A DNA stretch of 64,000 bases from Cyanoderma ruficeps (Eukaryota > Chordata > Aves > Passeriformes > Timaliidae): contig VZDJ01004378.1 in the NCBI GenBank assembly GCA_008694505.1, positions 15,927,645 through 15,991,644 on the forward strand. Reading direction: 5' to 3'. The notes under the pieces were generated by a model that was given only the letters and a program-made list of their open reading frames with translations, was not told where the DNA came from and did not search any database. The position numbers were made by a program, and so were the translations under genes. How positions within the stretch are numbered: the first letter of the stretch is position 1; every line of letters begins with the position of its first letter. This document shows, piece after piece, positions 13,101 through 23,300 of the stretch.

Positions 13101-16100
13101 AAGAAGATGAACAGTTGCATTTAAGCTGGTTTTAGCTGTAATCCAAGCACTTCCATCTGCTCATTATGCTCATAAGACCACATGAAGGAAATTGCATTAA
13201 ATTCGTTCCCAGAAAAGTATAGAAAATTTGGGGAACCAGTAACAAAGGGTTAGTGCACAGATGTGATTTATTTATAAGGAAAAATTAATAGCTAAACTCA
13301 GAAGCCCAGCTGAAGGCAAATAATTAGAAGGGCTCTCAAAGGACCCTCTGGAAACAGGCTCAGACCTTAGACTGTGAAAGTGCTTACTCATTTTTATTTA
13401 GTTCTTTTTCAAGACAAGCTCCAGATAAAAATTAAAGAGGGGGAAAGTGGCTACAAATGTTTTCCAGATCTGAGAATCATGAAAGGTTTTATAGAGCTAA
13501 TAGGAGCAGTGGCCTTTGGTGGCAAACAGCTGCAAAGTAGAACTGTACGCAGGTACATGACTTCTCTTAGGAACCTTTAGTGGCTACGTCTAAACCAGAA
13601 AAGAAAACAGGATCTCTTCTTTGATCCTGATTCTGAAATGTGAGAAGGGGAAGAAAACCTCTCAGGGCCTGGGCATCATCTGAGATGGTGTTTGTTAACA
13701 AAGGGCAAAATGTCCCAGAGTGCCTCAGCTGCAGACGGTGTGGATGGTAGCAAACCTCCATTTCAGGCCCTGTTCTGGCCCGGGTTAGTTTGCAAATATA
13801 GATGGAAATTGGGCCAGGAATCACACCCCAACAGCCACACAGCATGGTACTGTTGGCAGCAGGGTGACCTTCTTCTTAGGAAAATTAAAAAACCCATTCC
13901 ATTAAGCTCAGAAAACACTAGTCAAATCCTGAGGGAAATGTACACCCCATCCTCTTACCCCCCTCCCCCCGCTTTAGTCCTCTGTTATCAGAAAAATATT
14001 TTCAAAAAGCAAAGATGAGCAACTACATAACGATACTTATAACATAATTACTAATATCCTTTTTTTTTACAGTCTCAAAATACAGAGAATTTTCCTTTTC
14101 TGAGACTTCTTTCTATTTAATTTTGAGTTTATTAACCAGATCTTTGCTGTGTGGTTCACTAGGAATGTAGAGATTACACCATTACAGAACAACTTAGCTC
14201 TGTAAGTTATAAACATAAAGAACAAATCTTAAGATTCTCTTGCAGAAATGCAGACTTATGCTGTTCATTTCTCCTCCAAGCCATTAATTATGAAAGGATG
14301 CTGGGGAAGGGGCTGAGGGAAGGCAGCCAGGGACAAGTGAACCAAAATGTTGTCACATGGTCATTAAAGTTACCCATACACTCATGTACAAGTGGAACTG
14401 GAGAATTTCAGGCATTTCTTAAGAAGGCAGTCTTTCATTTTCTGGGGGTTTGGGCTTTTGTTGTTGTTTTTGTTTCATTTTGGTTGTTGTTGTTTCTGTT
14501 TTCCATAGCCTTTTCATTAATGGAACACATAGGGATAAACATTGGAGATTTGTTCTATAAGCCACCAAGATACAGACTGTTCTAGAAAAAGTACCTCCAA
14601 GTATTACCCACTACAAAACACTATTAAGGGAGGTTTTATGTGTTCCTGGCAAATCAGAAAACAGTACAGGATTTCTCTCCTGGGATATAAAAATCTGCAA
14701 GTGTGACATGAAGCCTGGTGAATGAATGTAATATATTCAAACAGAAATCTTTGTACACATACATCTAATTATAAAAATAGTAATTTGGGTGGGGTTTTTT
14801 TGTCTGTAACAGCAGCCATTTTATCCAGATTTTTTTCCCCCTTGGATTTGCTTTTTCCTCCCTCAGACACAGAAAATAATAACTTGTAAACCATTTTTTA
14901 AAATGCTCTGCAACAGTACAGTTAAGTTAAAGGGACCCTGATCCCACACCATTCTGTACGGGGAAATACATGCCAGATGCTGCAAATATTTCATGGGCTT
15001 GGGAAGAAAGGAAAATGAAAAGGCTATCTTGGTTTTCTTCTAAAGCTTTTAATAAGGAGCAGTCCTGTGTCAGAACTTTGAATTAAATGCAAAGAATCTG
15101 TCTTGACTCCTAAACCCCTGACAATGCCAAGCATGTTTTCTGAGCAGAGTTCAACATTATTGCTAATATGCCGATTTACACTGGCAGAGTTCCAAGTTAA
15201 ATCACTATCTGTCCACACCAGGGGGCTCTATCTTACATCTCTCAAGTTTTCAGAAAGCCCCTCTTCTAAACTATGATTAAGCATGCTGCAATATGATGCT
15301 CTTATAATAACTCTCACTTTTTAAAAAATTTTGATGTTTACAAGTCTCAAGTTATACCAGTTTGATTCATAATGAAGACTGCAAGACATATATATCTCAT
15401 TCATGGTATGTTTGACATTTTCTGAAATTTACTGTCTAGGGAAAAAGCAATGTCAGTGGAATTACCACTTTTTGCCTCATCTACAGAAATGTCACCCAGC
15501 TGTGAAGAGATTTCACAGGAGAAACTCTGGTAAGTAAAAGTGCTAATTAATCTGCAGTCATTTTACAGCCCCTTTTCACTAGCCACCACCCTCTGAAAGC
15601 TTCCATATGTTGACACCTGTTTATGGGATCCCTAGATCTCACAAATTCCCACGCTCCACTATTAAGCCATGCTGGTGGTAGCTGACAGCTAGTGGACCTT
15701 GTATTCCAGGAGGCTCATGGCTAGCAGTAAGGACAGCTCACTGCTCTTTGGCTCCAGCATTTCAATGTAACATCTCAAAATGCAGTTAGGCCGCGTTGCT
15801 GTTGTCCATAATTTCACTTCCTGAAAACTATTTCTGTGGGCAAGATTGCTCTATGGCAGACACCCTGAAAGACCACAGGGTAAAACTGAAACCTTTCCAT
15901 CTCAACAGGAACGACAATTTAACCCTTTCGCTGCTACTCCTGCCTTCTGCTGTGCTAGATACATCACCTAATTTCATTCTCTGAGGACTTCCAGTTGATG
16001 CTCCCACATGGAAAACTCAGACTTACTGTTGGACTCGGCAGACAGGAATGTCCTGAATCCCAGCAGGATGAATCCCAGATCAGGATGCAGTGAATATGCA

Positions 16101-16765
16101 GGCAAACTTGAGACTAGGGAATACCCCCCTACTCCCAGTCCTAGTCAGATTTAAAGATTAAGTTCTAGTCATCCTGTGAAAGAGGGTGTTTGTTGTGGGG
16201 AAACACTAAAAACTGTAGCAAGTCTTACTTGAATCTGGAGGCTGGCATAAATATCACCCTTCAGTGTATAAATGGTACCTGTCAGAATGTTCTGAAAATT
16301 GTTTTCAGAGTAGGATTTCACAGACCTATTTAAATAGGAGGGAGATTTATATGGACATACTTCTTATTAAATGAAAACCTGCTACTGTGGGACAAGACAC
16401 AAAGCAGCAAGAGACAGCAAATTATCTCCTTGTTCATCATGACTTTGCTTTTCAGGGGTTTGCATTTTTTTTTTCACTGAATGCACCAATATTGGGTTTA
16501 AATTTATAAACAGATTTCTTCTCCACAGACAAGAGTAACACTAACTTCTTTAGTGTCATGACAGATTATAGTTTAAGAATCATGAATTATCATGACAGTG
16601 ATATCATGGTGCATTGGAAGGTAGAATCAAAGGGCTATCAAAGCATGTTTCTGTTTACTGTACATTTTTGGATTTTAAGGTGATATTTGAAGTGAGACAT
16701 GGTGGAGAATAAGCTAGTCCCCGAAGGCTATCTAAGATTTCCAAGTATTTTTCAAAGTATGATTT
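10167..16765. other. Intergenic, no gene recognised
   Basis: AT-rich sequence with no exon-like structure. Contains a T-rich stretch near 11.68-11.72 kb, a C-rich run near 13.96-13.98 kb and GT/T-rich sequence near 14.45-14.5 kb. Confidence 0.4.
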
Positions 16766-16769
16766 GAAA

Positions 16770-17160
16770 CCTTTGTGACAGGAAAGGAAATGAAATCTTG
16801 AAATCAGAGAAAGGTGTAACAAATATTCTAGAAAGAAGATATGATAAAATAAAATGCAATTGAAAAAAAAACAAAACTGGAAATTGAGTGACTACAACGA
16901 AATGTACTGAGATAAAATGAAGTGCAGTGAAAAGGACCAAAAGTTGGCAATATTCTTCACACTGAAATCCTGAAATCAGGGAAAAAAGGTAAACAAAGAG
17001 ACAGGAGAAGAAATTGAAGAAATGAAATGCTAAAAAAAGAGAGAAAATTCTGAAATTAAGTGAAAACAATAAAAGTGGATGGGATGACATGAAGTGCAGG
17101 GAAAAGGACTGAAGCTTGACCAATTGATCCTCATTGAAATCACAAGATTTCACTCCCTTT
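16770..17160. repeat. Diverged tandem repeat, period about 172 bp
   Basis: A purine-rich block repeats with a constant offset. GAAGTGCAGTGAAAAGGAC at 16919 recurs with one mismatch at 17091 (offset 172). AAATCTTGAAATCAGAGAAA near 16794 recurs as a close variant near 16966 (offset about 172). An A-rich spacer near 16850 has its counterpart near 17023. This gives a little over two copies. The 154-codon open frame on the - strand here is explained by the stop-poor repeat, not by a gene. Confidence 0.72.
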
Positions 17161-17364
17161 CCTGAAAGGAGCAAAACATTTAGTCTCAAATATTCAAAAA
17201 AACATCTAATCCTCACTTATCTCTAGAAAACTAACCTGACTTCATATGAGTGGCAAATAGTCACATTTTTGAAAATCAAGCCTTACCTAATAAAGCTGGG
17301 CACATGTAAAGCCATTCATAATCAGGATGCATCCTACTGGATGATAAGGATGTTATAAATAAGG

Positions 17365-18080
17365 TGAACCAAACGGGGATTAAAAAAACCAAAGTTTTAT
17401 TTTTCCCAATTAAAGAATTTGCGATACGAAAAAGCAACAAAAATTACAGCAACAAACAACCAAATAATAATACAACCTGCAAAGATCACAGCCACAGCAG
17501 AGCTCAGGTTCGTTTGAACGAGGAAACAGACTGTCGACTGGCCCCTGCCAGGTCTCTGGGACATCTGTTTCCCCGCCATTCCGTAAGGCTCTCCTTTTAT
17601 ATGCTTTTTCTTCCCCCAGGCTAGGTTTTTCCCTTGATACAATAGGATTTTACTAAACATGAGTCCTTTCTTAGAGTTTATAATTTTACTGAAACCAAGT
17701 TTGAATGGGACCTCCGGATTAGTAAAATGGTGATGTTCTCCAGACGTTCGGTGTGTACTGTGGAAGCTGGAAGCACAGCATGCCCGGTGGGGGGTGTATG
17801 GTCGGCTGTCTCGTTGCTGATGGCTGAGATTTTATCATATACTTGAAGATCTGATTTCCTGGACTCCACCTGGTCTTATTGTAACATAGTCTTTCACTTG
17901 TAGATGCCCTCCCCAAAGACCAGGACTTTTTTATTGTACCTACTGAAAACGGCCCTCAGCGACCATCATCCTTCTTTTGTGTTGGTGGAGGCAGCCTGTA
18001 ATGGTCCTCCCTTCCCCGTGTGTCTCTGTGACCATAGTATGCGAGAGAAAAGAGAAAAAAAAAAAGAGAGAGAAAAAACA
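17365..18080 (-). mobile_element. Candidate solo LTR or other LTR-like insertion
   Basis: Base composition changes sharply: this block has many CpG dinucleotides inside CpG-poor surroundings. On the - strand a TATAAAA box (17595-17601) is followed about 190 bp later by AATAAA (17396-17401), and the block then ends near a possible CA terminus at 17365. That order (U3 with TATA, then polyadenylation signal, then short end) is LTR-like. The other end is an A/G-rich tract at 18046-18080. No clear target-site duplication, primer binding site or retroviral coding sequence was seen, so the family and exact ends are unknown. Confidence 0.38.
18046..18080 (+). repeat. Purine tract (GA/A-rich)
   Basis: A low-complexity run of G and A on the + strand at one edge of the CpG-bearing block. 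It could be the end of the inserted element or an independent simple repeat. Confidence 0.75.
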
Positions 18081-18109
18081 AACCCCCTATTCCCTACACC
18101 TTTCCTAAT

Positions 18110-19800
18110 GTATTTCTAAAAGTTTATTAATTTTCATGTCCAGATCAATATATGGACTGCCTATTTATATCAAGGAGAAATGGAAATGTTAGCATCATAC
18201 AGAAATTCAGCATGTATAGTATGGATTGTAGAAAGACAAGGAAATTCCAGTCAGCTTTGCTGAATACAGTAATAAATTTGCATTTTCAGAATAGACTGGG
18301 GCAGTCAGATATCCAGTTTCATTTAGACAAACACATAGTTTAATGTGAAATGATGTTTCATAAGAAAAAGGTATCTTAAAGCACTGAATCAAATGTATGA
18401 CTGCCTAATACCATTAAACACTTCAGTAAGCTAATGNAATGCTTTAAATTTTTTAAATTAACATCAATGTTTCCATCCCCTCTCATGTCTCCCTTTTATA
18501 GGCCATGGGTTTTCAGCCTGCCATGTAAAGCAATTACTTCATTATCTGTGAATTAAGCTGGAGAAAGGATCCCAATATTTATCGCATCAGAATTGAAAAC
18601 AACTATTTCAATATTCTTATGTGTGCATGAGACATGCAGCTGGGCTTTACAACAGTAAAGACAGTATTTACACATCTCTGTCATGTTATAGGTATTGCTT
18701 TGACCCAGTAATGTAGGTATTCCCAGAAATGGAGAAATGGCAGAGAACTGTGCAAGGACAGAGGGAGAGTCCCATGCTTCTGTGTGAGAGAGCTGAAGGC
18801 CCTTCAGCTTTGTAAGGAGGAAGGTGGCAAGGAGGGAGACATTCTTTGCAGGGTAGTCCTGCAGGTGGAGGGCCTCCTGGATCATGCATGGGAAGGAGTC
18901 ATGAAACAATGTGGAAAAGAATTGTGTCTCTTTCGGGTCAGACCAAAAGTAATTGCTGTATGTTGATCTATTTTATTATACATCACTTGTTCTAAACACA
19001 CATACAAACAATCTATGCTACTGTTCTGAAGGGTATGCCTGTGCTGCTGACAGCTTCTCAGAAGCTGGGCAAATTATTTGCTACATTCTATTTAGTGCAG
19101 TACTGGGGGCATTTCTACATTGCACTTTGGTCTTTTGGGGTGCGAAACCACCCAGTTATTTAATCTCAATCAGAAGAATCCACCAGCCTTGCACCAGCAC
19201 CTGCTGCTTTTGCATCTCCTTTAATCTGCTTGCCAGTACTTTGAAGCAGCAGCAGCAGGACATCCACAGTGGCCTCCAGTGTACTGTGTCACAGTATAAA
19301 GCAAAACAAAGAAACAATTGGAAGAAAATAGTTAAAAAAATAAAAACAGGGCAAATCAAAACACAGGAGTCAGCATTTTTTAAAAAAATAAATCTTACAA
19401 AACTTAATTAATTGATGAAAACATATGCTTGCTAGTGGTGTGAACATGCAAAAATACAATTGCGAAATTTTGCTGAAAAAACAGCTGCATAACAACAGAG
19501 CAAATATTAACCTGCTAACTACTAACCAGTGAAAATCAGTTTAAAACAAGTTGTAGAAATACTTGCCTTCATGACTGAATAGTAGGATTTCTGGGGTACC
19601 TCAGTGAGAGATCAATACTGAGTATGAGAAGGCTTTGTATTTCATCAATGAACTGTCATGAAGTTTTGGAAAAGCCAAGAATCTGGTGTAGAGCAAAAAT
19701 TAAGCCTGAGCAGCAAATGCCAGGGTTAAAGTGTAGGGAAGGAAAGGTGATTTTCAATGAGGGCCCTCGGGAGAACAGTTTCCTAGTTACACATAACACT
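18110..19800. other. Intergenic upstream of HELB, no gene recognised
   Basis: AT-rich sequence with one ambiguous base at 18437. A 152-codon + frame at 18953-19411 ends in A-rich, low-complexity DNA and has no recognisable domain. No exon or RNA gene is supported. Confidence 0.4.
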
Positions 19801-19841
19801 AAACTACTCTGGGGGCAGCTGGGTGGAACATAATCGGATAT

Positions 19842-19851
19842 ACCGGAAGCG
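19842..19851 (+). promoter_or_regulatory. ETS-type site in the HELB promoter region
   Basis: ACCGGAAGCG matches the core CCGGAAG recognised by ETS-family factors. It lies about 150 bp upstream of the HELB start codon, next to a CpG island. ETS sites are common in TATA-less CpG promoters. Function is inferred from position only. Confidence 0.4.
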
Positions 19852-19874
19852 TGATGTTATGATCTGATGGTTTT

Positions 19875-19919
19875 NNNNNNNNNNNNNNNNNNNNNNNNNN
19901 NNNNNNNNNNNNNNNNNNN
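19875..19919. other. Assembly gap (45 N)
   Basis: An N run directly before an A-rich stretch and the GC-rich HELB first exon. The true length is unknown and part of the promoter or 5' UTR may be missing. Open frames running through the gap are meaningless. Confidence 0.98.
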
Positions 19920-19944
19920 AAAAAAAAAAGGGAAAAAAAAAAGA

Positions 19945-20345
19945 GACTCGCCGTCCCGCCTTTCCGCGGGGGCGGGGAGATTGCGGCGGGGGCGGCATGG
20001 CGGTGGCCGGCGGGGCGCGGGGAGCGCCCCTGGAGCTGTGGGGGCTCCTGAGGCCGCGGCTCAGGGAGGCGGCGAGCGACGAGGAGGAGAGCGACGACGA
20101 CTTCGAGGAGGAGCCGCTCTTGGTGGAGGACGCGCTCCTGGAGGGCGCCGGGCAGGAGCTGTCGGCCGCGCTGCCGCCGCGCCGCTCCGGTGAGGGCCGG
20201 GCCGGGCCGGGCCGGGCGGGCTGCGGGGCCCTCTCCGCACGGGGGTCGGGGCTCCGCGCAGGGCGCCGGGCAGGCGAGCGGGGGCACGAGCGGCGGGAAT
20301 GGCGGCGGGGGAGGCGGCGCTTTCCACGTGGGAAAGGTCGGCCCT
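19945..20345. promoter_or_regulatory. CpG island over HELB exon 1
   Basis: A very GC- and CpG-rich block in otherwise AT-rich DNA, covering the 5' UTR end, exon 1 and the start of intron 1. It includes a short GGGCC-type tandem at about 20194-20216 and a CACGTG E-box at 20325-20330. No TATA box is visible near the start. This fits a broadly expressed CpG-island promoter. Confidence 0.8.
19997..20189 (+). CDS. HELB: HELB exon 1 (start, acidic N-terminus)
   Basis: Encodes residues 1-64 plus one base. It begins [16 protein letters not shown] and contains an acidic run at about 27-39 ([13 protein letters not shown]), matching the acidic N-terminus of mammalian HELB in character but not in sequence. 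The donor is CTCCG|GTGAGG. The GC content is far above that of later exons because of the CpG island. Confidence 0.85.
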
Positions 20346-23300
20346 TCCCCGCTGGCCGAATGGGTCATAAGCGAAGTAGGTGGTGAGCAGGTAGTGGAAG
20401 GGAAGCGTGATCTGTGCTTTTCCACCGGCACGGGATTGCAACCGTAAGAAAACAAGGTTTTCCCATTCAAGTTAACTTGACACGAAAAAAACGTAGTTTT
20501 TTCATTTATGACATATGAAGGTGTTGATACTTCAAGTAGATGAGGTAGGAGCAACCTCTGCCTAAAAAGTATTTTATCTGCAAGTTGTTTTTAAAAAGGC
20601 TAAACTGGACCAAATAACCAGGGAGAAATAAATAAGTTGTTACAGACTTAAGAGCTGTCCTGATGAGGAAGATGCCGTGCTAAACATACGTGCCCATTTT
20701 GTTCTGATCATAGCAGTTGATCCCCAGTTGTCAGTCAGGGAACGGTGTGTTATTCTTTTGAAGGCAAAGAGGAGGCAAACCAGGTGATACAAAATGTTAA
20801 GAATTTATTGTATTACTTCCTTATAAATCTGGTGGTTTCAGTCACGGGAAATAATTGGTATACAAACGTATCTGAAGATTATGCAGGCATTGTGATAGAA
20901 TGTTTTGTGATAAAGCTGTTCAAAATTCAGTTGTAAACTTGAGTTGGAATAAATAGTAATTCATAATATTAAACCATGTGTATTTAATTAGCTTAATAAT
21001 TTCATAGGCAAGATCTATTCCTCATGCTTAGAGAAGGAATTTTAGTGGTTGTTTCTGAGTTTGGTTTCACTTTTGTTTTTAAATACTAGTGGAGAGACAG
21101 ACATCAGGAGTTTATGAAACCCCTGCTTTTCTTTTACTACTGAAACTTAGAGAAAAGATAAAAAAAAGCACTGAACCAACAAAACTCTTTTAATCAACAC
21201 AAACTTTTAATTTTTATGACTGTCAAGTAACACTGGATTTGTTTTTCTTTTTAATGATTCAGTTATTATACAGGAATGCGGCACCAAAAAGGAGTATGAA
21301 GTAGTTGGACGCTTTCCATTAGTTGACCCTTGGTGGAAGGTTAATGTTAAAGCTAAAAAAATGGGGTCAAAGTACTTTGTGCAAGGATATCCATCGTATT
21401 TTCTGCAGACCGATGTAGAAGAAAACAACCTACAAGTATTTTCACTCTTTCTTAAGCAATGTGATGTTCCTGAAGGTTGGAGAAAAGAGTTTTTTACTTG
21501 GCTTCCTATGGAGTCTGTGTTGAGTTTTAGCAGTCTTGAAGAAAAACTAAAACAGTTCCAAGAATCACAGCTACAGCCAAGGAAGATCCAAAGAGATACC
21601 AAGAATTATGACATCTTCCATTATGTTTCGGAATCGTGTAGGTATATCCTGTCTTAATTGTTTTTAAGCTAAGGAGTTCTGTCTCATATTCTGCACTCAA
21701 ACTAGCATGTTCATCTGAAATGTATGTTCAAATGATTCTTTTATTTTAAAATATTTCGGGACAGCAGAACAACTGATCTATTAAAGATAGGCATACAGAA
21801 GGACTCTGCTGAATTCTGTAGGCTAAGTAGAATTGTCTGTGCTAGGGACACTTCATCCCTGGAAGTGCTTAGGGCCAGGTTGGATGGGGCTCTGAGCAGA
21901 TTGGTCTAGTGGAAGGTGTTTCTGCCAGTGGCAGGGGTTTGGAACTAGTTGATCTTTAAGGTCACTTCCAACTTAAACCATTTGAGGCTTTTATGATTCC
22001 ACGATGCAAAGACACTGGTGCTTCCTGTAGTTTATTCAGCTATTCCAAGGCTCATTGAAAAATGGGGTCAGCACTACTTAAGCATGGTGGTGATGGCTTT
22101 TTAGGGCTGGCACATGTTCCAAAGTAGTATAGGTGCTTCTCTGTAGTGCAGGGGTCAGTGAAAGAGTTCAGTGTAGTCCTGCACTAAATAGACTCTCTGG
22201 GTGTGTTTGAATCCTGCCTGTCAGCAGATTGGTATGGCTTGGAGCAGACTGGAAGCACTGGAGTGTCTCTACATGGAGATAGTTCAGACTTCTGAGGATG
22301 CTGTTGTGGGCAATGTTGGTGGGGTTACATGAGTGTGACTACCTGAGTGTTAGAGATTGGATCCGGGGTGTGCTTTTGAAGCAGACATCCCCCGTGTCCC
22401 CACTGTGATGCGGTCTCTGAGAGTATTGATTGTATCCCTGCTGGATGAAACCCAAACAGTTTTTTCCTAAGGCGGTTCAAGGAAAATGGAGTTTAGAAAT
22501 TTTGAGAAGTATTGCAAAAAGTAAGAAAATGAGAGGAATTTATAGTGTTTCAGATAGAGGGAAGGCAGAAGGATGAAGCCAGTCAGTATAAATTGCTTTG
22601 CAACAATCTTTGTATGTCACATAAAACTTCCTGTGTTTATGGTGTGTGCAGTTGCAGGGAAGGCGGTATTGGCAGCTCTGGCTTTTCCGAGGATACTGGA
22701 GTTCTTGCCGGTTCTTCTGCCACGCCACTTCTGCTCTCTGTTGGGTAACACATGTTGGCAGAGAAAGGCTGATATGGATGATGAGGAGGAAGCTGATGAG
22801 ATGGTAACAAAATTGGATGAGATGCTAAAGGATGAGCCATGGAAACTTGGATTCAGCAGGGTAAGTAATGTTACATATGGTAAAAATACCGTGTTTGCGG
22901 TGCATTAGACTACAGTGCTGTTTCAGTGGGGTTCACGTGATTAAATGGGCATTTGTAGGGGCTAAGCACAGTTCATTTGGAAATGGATGATATACTGGGC
23001 TCGGTTTTAGCAAAGGGTTTTGTTTTTCCAGTTGGTCTAGAATAAATTAATGTCAGAAGATTTTTGAAAGTGGTTTTGTTACAACCATTTGTTTAGTATT
23101 TTCTACAAGGGACAGAAGACTAAATGCTTAAGGTAATTGGGACAAAAGTTAGACAGCTGATTTAAAATCCTTGACTGTTCTTTTCAATTTTATACCGGTA
23201 AATGAGACTTTCTGTTTCTAATATGTAGAACAATATGTATGCTCTCAATAGTAGGGTTGATAAGTTTCTCTGTAAGAGCTCATCTGGTCCAGTAGTTTGT

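Noticed and set aside
16752..17216. 154-codon - strand open frame
   Set aside because: It coincides with the purine-rich 172-bp tandem repeat. The peptide is dominated by F, L and S from the T-rich complement and has no domain or splice context.
18953..19411. 152-codon + strand frame upstream of HELB
   Set aside because: Ends in a lysine-rich stretch from A-rich DNA, lacks any domain, and is not placed to splice into HELB in phase.
19799..20554. 251-codon - strand frame and other long frames over the HELB first exon
   Set aside because: They run through the N gap and are antisense to HELB exon 1. GC-rich CpG islands have few stops in all frames.
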